This document shows, piece after piece, positions 18,991 through 27,319 of a DNA stretch of 64,000 nucleotides. Positions within the stretch are counted from its first letter, which is position 1. Every line of letters begins with the position of its first letter. The DNA is taken from the NCBI RefSeq assembly GCF_014646995.1, contig NZ_BMOI01000014.1:1-64000 (forward strand), read 5' to 3'. A program made the translations under genes and the position numbers. The notes below the pieces were generated by a model. The model saw only the letters and a list, made by a program, of their open reading frames with translations, made no database searches and was not told the DNA's origin. This DNA comes from Curtobacterium luteum (GTDB taxonomy: Bacteria; Actinomycetota; Actinomycetes; Actinomycetales; Microbacteriaceae).

Positions 18991-20142
18991 TCAGATCCGC
19001 AGCGCGAGCACCCCGGCCACGACGGTGAGCGGTGCCACGACGCACCCGAGTGCCATGTACCGCCCCCACGACAGGTGCACGCCTTCGGAGGCGAGCCGCG
19101 CGTGCCACAGCAGCGTCGCGAGCGAGGCCCACGGGGTGATGAGGCAGCCTGCGTTCACGCCGACGAGCAGCGCCGCGTAGCGCAGTGCCTCGTGCCCCGC
19201 CGCCGGCTCGAGCACCAGGTAGGCGGGCAGGTTGTCGATCGCGTTCGCCGCGACCGCCCCGGCGCCGCCGAGGGCCAGGAGCGATCCGGTGCCGGTGCCC
19301 CCGGGCAGCGCGTCGACGATCGGGTCGGTGAGCCCCGTGGTGTGCAGGGTCTCGACGACCACGAAGAGCCCGGCGGCGAAGATGAGCGTCGACCACGGCA
19401 CGCGCGAGATCCGCAATTCCGACGGCGCGCGGAAGGCGGCCACGACGACGAGCAGCACCGCGGCGACGACCGCGGCGATCCACACCGTGACACCGGCCGT
19501 CAGCGCGACGACGAGCGCGACGAGCACGGCGGAGGCGGACCAGAAGAACACCGGGTCCGACGCGCGCCGGACCGACACGGGTGTGTAGCGCCCGAACAGC
19601 TTCCCGCGGAAGACGACGAGGAGCACCGCGCACGGGATGACGACCCCGGCGAGCGCCGCCCACAGCATGAGACCGGCGAACGGGATCGGCCCGTCGAGTC
19701 CGATCCGGTCGACCGCGAGCAGGTTCGTGAGGTTCGACACCGGCAGCAGCAGCGACGCGGTGTTCGCGAGCCACACGGTGGTCAGCGCGAACGGCATCGG
19801 CGGCAGTCCCACGCGGCGCGCGAGCGTGATGACGATCGGGGTCAGGAGGACCGCGGTGGTGTCGATCGACAGGAACACCGTGCAGACGACGGCGAGCACG
19901 ACGACCGCTGCCCAGAGTCCGATGGTCCGGCCGCCGCCGACGCGGGCGGCGAGGTCGGCGAGGCGGTCGAAGACCCCGGCGTCCGCGGCGAGCTCGGCGA
20001 CGATGGTCAGCCCGAGGACGAACCCGAGCACCGGGACCACCCGGTCTGCGAGCTCGGCGAGGTCGGACAGGGGCAGGAGCCCGAGGGCGACGCAGACCGC
20101 GCCGACCACGAGCAGGACTCCGCCGATGACGGCCTGACGCAC
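18991..20142 (-). CDS. ArsB/NhaD-type (SLC13-like) anion permease
   Basis: A 383-residue protein with about ten to eleven hydrophobic segments and the ion-transporter fold of ArsB, NhaD and related permeases. SIDTTAVLLTPIVITLARR and VWLANTASLLLPVSNLTNLLAV match the two re-entrant signature regions. Substrate is unknown. No arsR or arsC gene is nearby, so an arsenite role is not supported. GTG start with GAGGAG five bases upstream. Confidence 0.8.
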   Translation of the reverse strand: MRQAVIGGVLLVVGAVCVALGLLPLSDLAELADRVVPVLGFVLGLTIVAELAADAGVFDRLADLAARVGGGRTIGLWAAVVVLAVVCTVFLSIDTTAVLLTPIVITLARRVGLPPMPFALTTVWLANTASLLLPVSNLTNLLAVDRIGLDGPIPFAGLMLWAALAGVVIPCAVLLVVFRGKLFGRYTPVSVRRASDPVFFWSASAVLVALVVALTAGVTVWIAAVVAAVLLVVVAAFRAPSELRISRVPWSTLIFAAGLFVVVETLHTTGLTDPIVDALPGGTGTGSLLALGGAGAVAANAIDNLPAYLVLEPAAGHEALRYAALLVGVNAGCLITPWASLATLLWHARLASEGVHLSWGRYMALGCVVAPLTVVAGVLALRI

Positions 20143-20236
20143 ACTGACTCCTCACGAGCGCGCCGGCGCAGGGTGACCGGCGGCGCTGCAATGTAGCGGC
20201 CGGTAGCGTGGACGGGACGACCAAGAGGAGGAACCC

Positions 20237-20428
20237 GTGCGGAAGTTCATGTTCAGCGGTGCCGTGTGGAGCTCGATCATCAGCGGCTACAGCGTGCTCC
20301 AGACCACCCGGCAGGGCCCGCGCGACTGGCGCCTCGCGCTCACCTGGGTGGCGTGGCTCGCGACGACGATCGTCGCGATCGGCACGGTCGTCGAGGACGA
20401 CCGCGCCGTGAAGGCGCGGCAGCCGTAG
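20237..20428 (+). CDS. Small membrane-associated protein, unknown function
   Basis: A 63-residue protein starting at GTG with a strong AGGAGG upstream. WRLALTWVAWLATTIVAIGTVV (about 31-52) is a probable membrane segment. The N-terminal FSGAVWSSIISGYSVLQTT is moderately hydrophobic. No family is recognised, but the ribosome-binding site supports translation. Confidence 0.65.
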   Translation: MRKFMFSGAVWSSIISGYSVLQTTRQGPRDWRLALTWVAWLATTIVAIGTVVEDDRAVKARQP

Positions 20429-20446
20429 GTCGCGGACGCGACCGGC

Positions 20447-20494
20447 AGACGGACGGGAGGCACGTGGCGGGTCCGCCACGTGCCTCCCGTCCGT
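20447..20494. terminator. 23-bp perfect hairpin, GGAGGC-type, between convergent genes
   Basis: Arms 20447-20469 and 20472-20494 pair perfectly around GT. It lies between convergent genes and should end both transcripts. The outer arm GACGGACGGGAGGC is identical to that at 29569; the inner arm differs but still pairs. Confidence 0.8.
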
Positions 20495-20506
20495 CCAGGG
20501 GCGTGT

Positions 20507-21682
20507 CTACGGCACGTCGGACGGGCGGACGTCGGAAGTGCGGATCGGACCGGTGAACATGGCGGCGCGGTCGTCGTGCTCGCCGCCGAAGAGGGCGGAC
20601 GACGCCGCCGTCGACGCACCGGGGCGGCGCGGGGACGCGACGTCCTCGACCATGAGCACCCGCTGCACGGGCTGGGCGTCGGGGTGGGTGCGCTGGATCC
20701 AGGCGACGAGTTCCTCGCGGACGTAGCAACGCAGGTCGAACAGCGACGGCGCGTCGTGTGCCGTGACGAGCACGCGGACGTGCACGAACCCCTGGACCGC
20801 GTCGGTGACCTGGAGCACCTGCACCCGGCGGTCCCAGAGCTCGGTGCGCTCGAGGATCCGCTCGAGCTCGACCCGCATGTCGCCCGGCCGGACCCGCCAG
20901 TCGAGGTCGAACTCGACGGCGCCGAGCAGTTCGCTGTTCGTCCGGGTCCAGTTCTCGAACGGTGTGCTCGTGAAGTAGGTCGAGGGCAGCACGAAGCGGC
21001 GGTCGTCCCAGAGGTGCACGACGACGTAGGTGAGGGTGATCTCCTCGATGCGTCCCCACTGCTGCTCCACCACGACGACGTCGTCGACCCGGATCGACCC
21101 GGAGAACGCGAGCTGCATGCCCGCGAAGACGTTGCCGAGGGTCGACTGCGCCGCCAGGCCGGCGATGACGGAGATGAGGCCGGCGCTCGCCAGGACGCTG
21201 GCCCCGGCGGCCTCGACCCCGGGGAAGGTCAGCAGGATCGCCCCGACGGCGATGATCACGAGCACGGCGACGGTGAGCCGGCGCAGGACCAGGACCTGGG
21301 TCTTGATGCGCCGCGCCACGCGGTTGTCCGGGACGTCGGTCCGGTACCGGTGCAGGCCGAGGCTCTCGAGGAAGATCGCCACCTCGCACGCCAGCCAGCA
21401 CCCGGTGCCGATCACCGCGATGAGGAACACGTGCGAGACGTCGTCCCGCCACGGGTACGCCCTCGTGTCCGGGATGCTGGTCGCGAACGCCGTCCACAGG
21501 AGCGCGACGAGCAGCACCGTGCGGAACGGGTGCTTCGTGCGGCGGGAGAGGACGGCGGCCCAGCGTTCCCGGCGTGCGAGCGACCGGAACACCAGGTGGG
21601 TGACGAGCGCCGAGACGGCCGTGACGAGCAGGGCGAACCCGATCGCGACGAGGAGTCGGAGGAGGATGTCCATGCCCTCCAT
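20507..21682 (-). CDS. MscS-family mechanosensitive ion channel
   Basis: About 391 residues. Four N-terminal hydrophobic segments lead to the pore-lining helix region [31 protein letters not shown], split by convention into TM3a and TM3b, followed by the beta domain ([20 protein letters not shown]) and a mixed C-terminal domain. Such channels open on membrane tension to release solutes during osmotic downshift. The start is uncertain: ATG 21682, ATG 21673 and GTG 21733 are in frame and none has a good ribosome-binding site; 21682 is a compromise. Confidence 0.82.
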   Translation of the reverse strand: MEGMDILLRLLVAIGFALLVTAVSALVTHLVFRSLARRERWAAVLSRRTKHPFRTVLLVALLWTAFATSIPDTRAYPWRDDVSHVFLIAVIGTGCWLACEVAIFLESLGLHRYRTDVPDNRVARRIKTQVLVLRRLTVAVLVIIAVGAILLTFPGVEAAGASVLASAGLISVIAGLAAQSTLGNVFAGMQLAFSGSIRVDDVVVVEQQWGRIEEITLTYVVVHLWDDRRFVLPSTYFTSTPFENWTRTNSELLGAVEFDLDWRVRPGDMRVELERILERTELWDRRVQVLQVTDAVQGFVHVRVLVTAHDAPSLFDLRCYVREELVAWIQRTHPDAQPVQRVLMVEDVASPRRPGASTAASSALFGGEHDDRAAMFTGPIRTSDVRPSDVP

Positions 21683-21752
21683 GCAACCAAGACGACGGTG
21701 TCCCCGGTCCAGCCGGGCGGGGTCGTGTGCCACCGGCGGTCGCGGACCCCTG

Positions 21753-21758
21753 TAGCGT
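21753..21758 (+). promoter_or_regulatory. -10 box of a leaderless promoter (amino acid permease)
   Basis: TAGCGT ends 7 bases before ATG 21766. Confidence 0.5.
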
Positions 21759-21765
21759 GTCGCGC

Positions 21766-23307
21766 ATGACAGCGCAGAACGACACGGGGACCCGTCGCGC
21801 TCCCGCGAACGACTTCTCGCACGAGCAGGAGGGCTACCAGCACGGTCTGAAGCCCCGGCAGTTGCAGATGATCGCGATCGGTGGAGCGATCGGTACCGGG
21901 CTCTTCCTCGGGGCCGGCGGCCGGCTCAACTCCGCGGGTCCCGCGCTCGCGATCACCTACCTCGTCGCCGGCGTCTTCGCCTTCTTCATCCTCCGCGCCC
22001 TCGGCGAGCTCGTGCTGCACCGTCCCTCGTCGGGGTCGTTCATCTCGTACGCGCGGGAGTTCTACGGCGAGAAGTTCGCGTACGCGGCCGGCTGGATGTA
22101 CTTCCTCAACTGGGCGATGACCTCGATCGTGGACACCACCGCGGCCGCGCTCTACATGCAGTACTGGAAGCCGTTCACCTCGGCGCCGCAGTGGCTCATG
22201 GCGCTCATCGCCCTCGTGGTGGTGCTCGCCGCCAACCTGGTCGCGGTGAAGGTGTTCGGCGAGCTCGAGTTCTGGTTCGCGCTCATCAAGGTCGCCGCCC
22301 TCGTCGCGTTCCTCGTCGTCGCGCTGGTCTGGCTCATCTTCGCGTTCCCGGTCGAGACCGGCGGCCAGGCGGTGCAGACCGGCTTCTCGATCCTGCAGAA
22401 CAACGGCGGGGTGTTCCCGAACGGCCTGCTGCCCGCGGTGCTCGTGATCCAGGGCGTCGTGTTCGCGTACGCCGCGATCGAGCTCGTCGGCACCGCCTCC
22501 GGCGAGACGCAGGACACCGAGAAGGTCATCCCCCGCGCGATCAACTCCGTCGTCTTCCGCATCGCGGTCTTCTACGTCGGCTCGGTCGTCCTGCTGTCGC
22601 TCCTCCTGCCGTACACGTCGTACAAGGAGGGCGAGAGCCCGTTCGTGACCTTCTTCTCGTCCATCGGGAACCCGCAGGTCGGGCAGGTCGTCGGGTCGAT
22701 CATGAACTTCGTGGTGCTCACCGCGGCGCTGTCGTCGCTGAACGCCGGGCTGTACTCGACCGGCCGCGCCCTGCACTCCATGGGCATGAACGGGTCCGCG
22801 CCGAAGTGGACCACGAAGATGTCCCGCGGCGGCGTCCCGTACGCCGGCATCCTGCTCACCGCGGGGTTCACGGTCGTCGGTGTCGTGCTCAACTACTTCG
22901 TTCCGTCGCAGGCGTTCGAGATCGCGCTGAACGTCGCCAGCCTCGGCATCATCACGGCGTGGGGCACGATCATCCTCTGCCAGATGAAGCTGCGGAGCTG
23001 GGCCAAGCAGGGCCTCGCGAAGGAGCCGACCTTCAGGCTGCCCGGCGCACCCGTGACCGCGTGGTTGACCCTGGCGTTCCTCGCCTCGGTCGTGGTGCTC
23101 ATGGCGATCGACTGGCCGGTCGGGACGTTCACGATCGCGTCCCTCGTCATCATCATCCCGCTCCTCGTCGTCGGCTGGTTCCTGCAGCGCGACCGGATCC
23201 TCCGCATCGCCGCGCTCCGCGAGGGCGTCACCGGGCCCTACCCCGTGACCGGGCGTGACCCGGCGAACCAGGTCCGTCGTGACGGGACGGACGACTCCGC
23301 GAAGTGA
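21766..23307 (+). CDS. Amino acid permease (APC superfamily, AAT family)
   Basis: A 513-residue permease with twelve predicted membrane segments. The first segment motif [17 protein letters not shown] (about 35-51) and [22 protein letters not shown] are typical of the AAT family of proton-coupled amino acid importers (AnsP, CycA, GabP, ProY types). [21 protein letters not shown] is the conserved TM6 region. The particular amino acid is not clear. ATG 21766 is chosen because it follows a TAGCGT box by 7 bases; an upstream in-frame start would run through that promoter. Confidence 0.9.
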   Translation: MTAQNDTGTRRAPANDFSHEQEGYQHGLKPRQLQMIAIGGAIGTGLFLGAGGRLNSAGPALAITYLVAGVFAFFILRALGELVLHRPSSGSFISYAREFYGEKFAYAAGWMYFLNWAMTSIVDTTAAALYMQYWKPFTSAPQWLMALIALVVVLAANLVAVKVFGELEFWFALIKVAALVAFLVVALVWLIFAFPVETGGQAVQTGFSILQNNGGVFPNGLLPAVLVIQGVVFAYAAIELVGTASGETQDTEKVIPRAINSVVFRIAVFYVGSVVLLSLLLPYTSYKEGESPFVTFFSSIGNPQVGQVVGSIMNFVVLTAALSSLNAGLYSTGRALHSMGMNGSAPKWTTKMSRGGVPYAGILLTAGFTVVGVVLNYFVPSQAFEIALNVASLGIITAWGTIILCQMKLRSWAKQGLAKEPTFRLPGAPVTAWLTLAFLASVVVLMAIDWPVGTFTIASLVIIIPLLVVGWFLQRDRILRIAALREGVTGPYPVTGRDPANQVRRDGTDDSAK

Positions 23308-23365
23308 CTGTCCGCGGGCCGCGCCGGCCCGCCTGGACGAACGTGACGGGTCCGGCACCCACCGG

Positions 23366-23371
23366 TAGCAT
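23366..23371 (+). promoter_or_regulatory. -10 box of a leaderless promoter (99-residue hypothetical)
   Basis: TAGCAT ends 6 bases before GTG 23378. Confidence 0.5.
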
Positions 23372-23377
23372 CGGTGG

Positions 23378-23677
23378 GTGCCGGACCCGTCGCTCGTCCC
23401 GTCCCTGGACCTCCAGCTGACCTGGCGCGGCGTCTTCGGCCGTGTGCGCGTCTTCGACGACCGGGTCACCGCCGAGACGAGCTTCGAACGCCCCGTCCGG
23501 ACCACCGTCCCGATGACCTCGGTCCGGGGGTGGCGCATCGAGCCGTGCGACTTCGACGCGGTCTGCCTCGAGTTCGTCACCGACGACGACACCTACCGGG
23601 TCCTGCTCGACACCTCGGACGAGTCGATCGCCGACCACGCCCTGCGCCGCGTGCTCGGGCCACCCCTCGCGGACTGA
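23378..23677 (+). CDS. Hypothetical protein, 99 residues
   Basis: A soluble, acidic protein with alternating hydrophobic residues (LDLQLTWRGVFGRVRVFDD, DAVCLEFVTDDDTYRVLLD) that suggest a small beta-rich or PH-like domain. Start GTG lies 6 bases after a TAGCAT box. No family is recognised. Confidence 0.65.
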   Translation: MPDPSLVPSLDLQLTWRGVFGRVRVFDDRVTAETSFERPVRTTVPMTSVRGWRIEPCDFDAVCLEFVTDDDTYRVLLDTSDESIADHALRRVLGPPLAD

Positions 23678-24173
23678 CGCTCCCCTCCCCCGACCTGACC
23701 CAGCCTCCCGCGTCCCGCATCCCGACCCTCGGACATCGCGACACGCCGGTGCCGGATGTCGTCCGCGCGGGTCCGCTCCTGGTGGAATGCGTCCGACACC
23801 CCGAGCAGCTGCCCGGTGCGCACGCGACACCGAGGTCGACGTCGACCGTGGCCGGCCGCTCCACCTGAACCCCGGCGTCGCCGGGCTCCGGGACGGATTC
23901 GGGTTCCGGCCCGCAGCCCGGCGACGACGGTCAGGCCGGACGCACACGCTCCCGCGGTGTCTGGTGCTCCGGAGGCGTGCGACGGTCCCGCGGTTCGGTG
24001 AGATCGTTGCGGAACGACGGGCCCGCTGTCGTGCGACAGCGGCGGTGTCGTACGACGACGGTCGCGTCGTACGACGCCGGTCCCGCTCTCGTACGACAGG
24101 CCCGCTGTCGTGCGACAGCGGGCCTGTCGTCGCACAGCGGCCGCTCCGCCCGCCTCGCGCAGCGGCCGCGCCG
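23678..24173. other. Gene-free stretch with a palindromic repeat array
   Basis: About 500 bases between convergent genes. The first 330 bases show no start-codon-supported reading frame or RNA gene. The remainder is the repeat array at 24018-24140. Confidence 0.6.
24018..24140. repeat. Array of six short palindromic units
   Basis: Six imperfect copies of a roughly 20-bp unit built on GCTGTCGTRCGACAGCGG follow one another; each is itself a palindrome around GTCGTRCGAC. Copies differ by a few bases, so this is neither a CRISPR array (no spacers) nor a simple microsatellite. One copy plus flanks (about 24098-24125) makes a 12-bp stem with a two-base loop. It lies just beyond the stop codon of the minus-strand SCO4848-like gene and may end its transcript. 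Confidence 0.8.
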
Positions 24174-24386
24174 TCAGACGAGCAGGAGGATCCCCGCGAC
24201 CACGGACGCGACGGCGATCACGAGCGCGATCACGACCAGGACGAAGTGCACGCGCCAGAACGTGGTCGGCCGCCCCGCGGCGTCGCGCGCACGGGGGTCC
24301 TTCGCGACCCGCTGGAAGAAGCGCGGCCAGGCGACGACGTTGAAGACGGCACCGACGAAGAGGACGAGCGCGGCGAAGACGGTCAC
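24174..24386 (-). CDS. SCO4848-family small membrane protein
   Basis: A 70-residue protein with two membrane segments (about 2-20 and 46-69) around a charged loop, FFQRVAKDPRARDAAGRPTT. WPRFFQRVAKD and FWRVHFVLVVIALVI resemble the SCO4848 family, common in actinobacteria and of unknown function. Start GTG follows a TAGGAT box by 6 bases. Confidence 0.75.
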   Translation of the reverse strand: MTVFAALVLFVGAVFNVVAWPRFFQRVAKDPRARDAAGRPTTFWRVHFVLVVIALVIAVASVVAGILLLV

Positions 24387-24392
24387 ACGACG

Positions 24393-24398
24393 ATCCTA
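24393..24398 (-). promoter_or_regulatory. -10 box of a leaderless promoter (SCO4848-like gene)
   Basis: TAGGAT on the minus strand ends 6 bases before GTG 24386. Confidence 0.5.
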
Positions 24399-24583
24399 GG
24401 ACGCCACGATGCGCTGGCCTGGCCCGGGCGAGCCTGCGGACGGGGCCCGGCGGTGCTCGGCCGCCCCCAACGCGGCCGAGTCCCGCGCTCGGGCGCCGCA
24501 TCTCCTGCAGCTGGTGCCCCCGACCCTACACGCGCCGTTCGATCGCGTCGATCCGACGGCGAGGACGCACGACCCGGCACCGG

Positions 24584-24589
24584 TAGCCT
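24584..24589 (+). promoter_or_regulatory. -10 box of a leaderless promoter (YigZ-family gene)
   Basis: TAGCCT ends 8 bases before GTG 24598. Confidence 0.45.
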
Positions 24590-24597
24590 CGGACGCT

Positions 24598-25248
24598 GTG
24601 AGCACCGTGTACCCGTCGACGATCGCGGCGCCGGTGGAGCACGAGATCGTGATCACGAAGTCCCGGTTCATCACGACCGTGGCACCCGTCGCCGACGTCG
24701 CGGACGCCGACCGGGTGATCGCCGGGGTCCGGAAGCGCTTCTGGGACGCCCGCCACAACTGCACCGCGATGGTCACCGGGGTCCTCGGCGACCAAGCACG
24801 GTCCTCCGACGACGGAGAACCGAGCGGCACGGCCGGGGTGCCCATGCTCGAGGTGCTCCGTCGTCGCGGGCTCACGGACGTCGTCGCCGTGGTGACGCGG
24901 TACTTCGGCGGGGTGAAGCTCGGCGCCGGCGGACTCGTCCGCGCGTACTCGACGTCGGTCTCCGAGACCCTCGACCGGGCCGTCCTCGTGCAGCGTCGAG
25001 CGCTCACCCGCATCGGGGTCGACGTTCCGCACGCCGAGGCCGGACGGATCGACAACGTGCTCCGCGACTGGGTACGGCACCACGACGCGGTGCTCGGTGA
25101 CACCGGGTACGGGTCCGTGGCGACGTTCGAGCTCTGGGTGCCGCAGGAGCTGATCGGGGCGCTCCGGGCCGACCTCGCGAGCATGTCGGGCGGGGCGCTG
25201 GAGCCGCTCGTCGGGGCAGAACGCGTCGTCGACGTACCGACGGGCTGA
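24598..25248 (+). CDS. YigZ/IMPACT-family protein
   Basis: A 216-residue protein. The N-terminal domain has HEIVITKSRFITTVAPV, RHNCTAMVTG, DDGEPSGTAGVPMLEVL and VVTRYFGGVKLGAGGLVRAY, which are the conserved motifs of the UPF0029 (IMPACT/YigZ) family. Eukaryotic IMPACT acts in translation control through GCN1; the bacterial role is not settled. GTG 24598 matches the usual family start and follows a TAGCCT box; earlier in-frame starts would add an unrelated basic stretch. Confidence 0.88.
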   Translation: MSTVYPSTIAAPVEHEIVITKSRFITTVAPVADVADADRVIAGVRKRFWDARHNCTAMVTGVLGDQARSSDDGEPSGTAGVPMLEVLRRRGLTDVVAVVTRYFGGVKLGAGGLVRAYSTSVSETLDRAVLVQRRALTRIGVDVPHAEAGRIDNVLRDWVRHHDAVLGDTGYGSVATFELWVPQELIGALRADLASMSGGALEPLVGAERVVDVPTG

Positions 25249-25377
25249 GCGGGACGGGAGCGCCCGCGACGGACCTGCCGGATCCGACGCTCGTGAACAC
25301 GTCGGGCGTGTCGCCCCGCAGCCGCCGCCAGCCCCGGGAACGACGAAGGCCCCGGTCCGTTCGGACCGGGGCCTTGC

Positions 25378-25453
<76 letters not shown>

Positions 25454-25469
25454 GTTCGCTGCGTTCCGT

Positions 25470-25498
25470 TTGACCGTGCTGCAACGGGAAACAACAAT
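25470..25498 (+). promoter_or_regulatory. Possible promoter of bcp
   Basis: TTGACC (25470-25475) and AACAAT (25493-25498) are 17 bases apart. A start near 25505 would give a leader of about 50 bases containing CAGGAG. Confidence 0.4.
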
Positions 25499-25553
25499 AG
25501 CATGGCTTTCGGGTGCTCACGACCACCGGGCACCACGATCGAACAGGAGCACC

Positions 25554-26024
25554 ATGACCGACCGTCTCGCCGCCGGCGACACCGCCCCCGACTTCACCCT
25601 CCCGGACCAGGACGGCACGGAGCACTCGCTGTCCGGGCTCCGCGGGAAGAAGGTCATCGTGTACTTCTACCCGGCCGCGTCCACCCCGGGCTGCACGACC
25701 GAGGCGTGCGACTTCCGCGACAACATGTCGTCCCTGCAGGCAGCCGGGTACGAGGTCCTCGGCGTCTCGAAGGACGAGCTCCCCGCGCTCAAGAAGTTCC
25801 AGCACGAGCAGGCGCTGACCTTCCCCCTGCTGAGCGACCCGGACCTCGCGGTGCACAAGGCGTACGGGGCCTGGGGTGAGAAGAACAACTACGGGAAGAT
25901 CGTCACCGGCACGATCCGGTCGACGATCGTCGTCGACGAGGACGGCTCCGTACAGCTGCCGCTCTACAACGTGAAGGCCACCGGGCACGTGGCCAGCCTG
26001 CGGAAGAAGCTCGGCCTGGTCTGA
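25554..26024 (+). CDS. bcp: Thiol peroxidase of the Bcp/PrxQ family
   Basis: A 156-residue peroxiredoxin that reduces hydrogen peroxide and organic peroxides with thioredoxin-type electron donors. STPGCTTEACDFRD (about 42-55) holds the peroxidatic cysteine and, five residues on, the resolving cysteine of the alpha-2 PrxQ type. The ATG has CAGGAG 4 bases upstream, which decides it over in-frame starts lying in the promoter. Length is typical. Confidence 0.95.
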   Translation: MTDRLAAGDTAPDFTLPDQDGTEHSLSGLRGKKVIVYFYPAASTPGCTTEACDFRDNMSSLQAAGYEVLGVSKDELPALKKFQHEQALTFPLLSDPDLAVHKAYGAWGEKNNYGKIVTGTIRSTIVVDEDGSVQLPLYNVKATGHVASLRKKLGLV

Positions 26025-26041
26025 TCACCGGACGCGACGCA

Positions 26042-26086
26042 CTGGAGGCCCGGTGCCGGTCCGTGGGACCGGCACCGGGCCTCCAG
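26042..26086. terminator. 21-bp perfect hairpin with GTG loop between convergent genes
   Basis: Arms 26042-26062 and 26066-26086 pair perfectly. The outer arm is CTGGAGGC, a variant of the GGGAGGC arm of the hairpins at 5099, 20447 and 29569. It ends both bcp and the facing membrane gene. Confidence 0.85.
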
Positions 26087-26123
26087 GCGGTTGCGGCGGG
26101 TGTCGAACGCCGAGCCGGACGTG

Positions 26124-26555
26124 TCAGTCGCGGTCCGCGTCCTCGCGGACGAGGGCGGCCGTGACCGGCCGCGAGAGCACGAGCGTGATGGCGAGCAGCG
26201 CGGGGATGAGCAGGAGCCAGCCGAACCAGGCGACGCGGAAGACGCCCTGGAACGCGCCGATCGCGAGCGCACCCTGCAGGACCTGCCAGACGATGATCCC
26301 GGAGCGGACCCAGGGGCGGCGGTTCCGGAGGCCGACGAACAGCGAACCGAGCCACAGGGCCGCGATCGCGGTGAGGATCGTCAGCGCGATGCCGGAGGCG
26401 AGACTCGACGCCGGCGAGGTGACGAGCTCGACGAGGAGCCAGACGGTCACGGCGGCCAGCGCGAGGAACTCGAGCCCGAGGACGACCTGCAGCACGCGGA
26501 ACGCGGGCGAGGGCTGTCCAGGGTCCGCGGACCCGGCGGGTGTGGTGTCGTGCAC
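26124..26555 (-). CDS. Small four-segment membrane protein, unknown function
   Basis: A 143-residue protein with four predicted membrane segments (about 21-47, 53-75, 85-104 and 108-130). The GTG start has GGAGG 6 bases upstream. No family is recognised with confidence; small four-segment proteins of this kind are common as actinobacterial hypotheticals. Confidence 0.75.
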   Translation of the reverse strand: MHDTTPAGSADPGQPSPAFRVLQVVLGLEFLALAAVTVWLLVELVTSPASSLASGIALTILTAIAALWLGSLFVGLRNRRPWVRSGIIVWQVLQGALAIGAFQGVFRVAWFGWLLLIPALLAITLVLSRPVTAALVREDADRD

Positions 26556-26814
26556 AGCGATCCTCCAGCGTCGGAACCCTTGATTTGGCCCTACCAGTAT
26601 GGAACGATATTCGAGGTCGTTTGGACGGCACGATGTGGTGCGCGTCTCCCGCGGTTCGACGCTCCTCCCCCGAGCGTTCAGCGGGCGTCAGACTCGCTTC
26701 CAGCGGATTCCTCCCCCACACGGTGTCCCCTCATGCTCAGCATGCCCAGCGTTCCGATCCCCGAACTGCGGCCCACGGCTGCCGTTCGAGCATCGACATC
26801 AAGGAGCACCACAC
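26556..26814. other. Divergent regulatory region before the WhiB1-like gene
   Basis: An AT-richer patch (about 26578-26612) contains TTGATT and AACGAT 17 bases apart reading rightwards, and could also serve the leftward gene. The remaining 200 bases form a long leader with AAGGAG (26801-26806) 8 bases before the whiB1-like ATG. Confidence 0.4.
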
Positions 26815-27063
26815 ATGGACTGGCGTGACCAGGCAGCTTGCCTCACCGCGGACCCCGAGCTCTTCTTCCCGGTCGGGAACACCGGCCCCGCAGTGGACCA
26901 GATCGAGAAGGCGAAGTCCGTCTGCGCCCGGTGCACCGTCACCGAGATGTGCCTGCAGTACGCCCTCGAGAACAACCAGGACTCGGGCGTCTGGGGTGGC
27001 CTCAGCGAGGACGAGCGTCGTGCGCTGAAGCGCCGCGCCGCTCGCGCTCGTCGCGCCTCCTGA
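26815..27063 (+). CDS. whiB1: WhiB-family iron-sulfur transcription regulator, WhiB1/WblE type
   Basis: An 82-residue Wbl protein. The four cluster cysteines are in AACLTADP (C9), SVCARC (two) and EMCLQYA, and GVWGGLSEDERR plus a basic tail (KRRAARARR) make the turn and DNA-contact region. The start MDWRDQAACL is that of WhiB1/WblE proteins, which carry a nitric-oxide-sensitive 4Fe-4S cluster and bind the primary sigma factor. As in M. tuberculosis (Rv3219/Rv3220c), a PdtaS-type kinase is the convergent neighbour. Strong AAGGAG site 8 bases before the ATG. Confidence 0.93.
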   Translation: MDWRDQAACLTADPELFFPVGNTGPAVDQIEKAKSVCARCTVTEMCLQYALENNQDSGVWGGLSEDERRALKRRAARARRAS

Positions 27064-27075
27064 CACAGGTCGCCT

Positions 27076-27108
27076 GAAGCCCGTCACCCCGGTGGGGTGG
27101 CGGGCTTC
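27076..27108 (+). terminator. Terminator of the WhiB1-like gene
   Basis: GAAGCCCG and CGGGCTTC flank an inner CACCCC/GGGGTG stem, starting 13 bases after the stop codon. Confidence 0.75.
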
Positions 27109-27142
27109 GTCGTGTGCGGGCGGGGCAGGTGCCGGCGCCCGG

Positions 27143-27237
27143 GTGCGCGCCGGTGGGCGCCGGTGCGCTTCGTGCGCGCCGGTGGGCGCCGGTGGGCGCC
27201 GGTGCGCTTCGTGCGCGCCGGTGCCCTTCGTGCGCGC
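27143..27237. repeat. GC-rich direct repeats between whiB1 and pdtaS
   Basis: GTGCGCGCCGGTGGGCGCC and CGGTGCGCTTC alternate: a unit of about 29 bases at 27144, a 10-base-expanded copy at 27173 and a shortened copy at about 27212. The size changes come from extra GGGCGCCGGT units, so slippage is likely. No gene is supported here. Confidence 0.75.
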
Positions 27238-27246
27238 ACAACAAAA

Positions 27247-27284
27247 GTCGAACGGCACCGCGGTTTCCCGTGGTGCCGTTCGAC
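27247..27284 (-). terminator. U-rich terminator of the PdtaS-type kinase
   Basis: GTCGAACGGCACC and its complement form a 13-bp stem with a 12-base loop. On the minus strand it is followed by TTTTGTTGTG, one of the few U-rich tracts in the window, 36 bases beyond the stop codon. Confidence 0.8.
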
Positions 27285-27319
27285 TCCGGTTGCGCAGCGC
27301 AGCGCGGCTGCGCGGGCGA

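Noticed and set aside
18991..20142. Arsenic resistance (ArsB) function
   Set aside because: The fold family fits, but no arsR, arsC or acr3 gene is nearby and ArsB-like permeases carry many substrates.
23678..24000. A missed gene in the gap before the palindromic array
   Set aside because: Frames here are short, lack start signals and show no family motif on either strand.
24018..24140. Possible CRISPR array
   Set aside because: Units abut without unique spacers, are only about 20 bp, vary between copies, and no cas gene is nearby.
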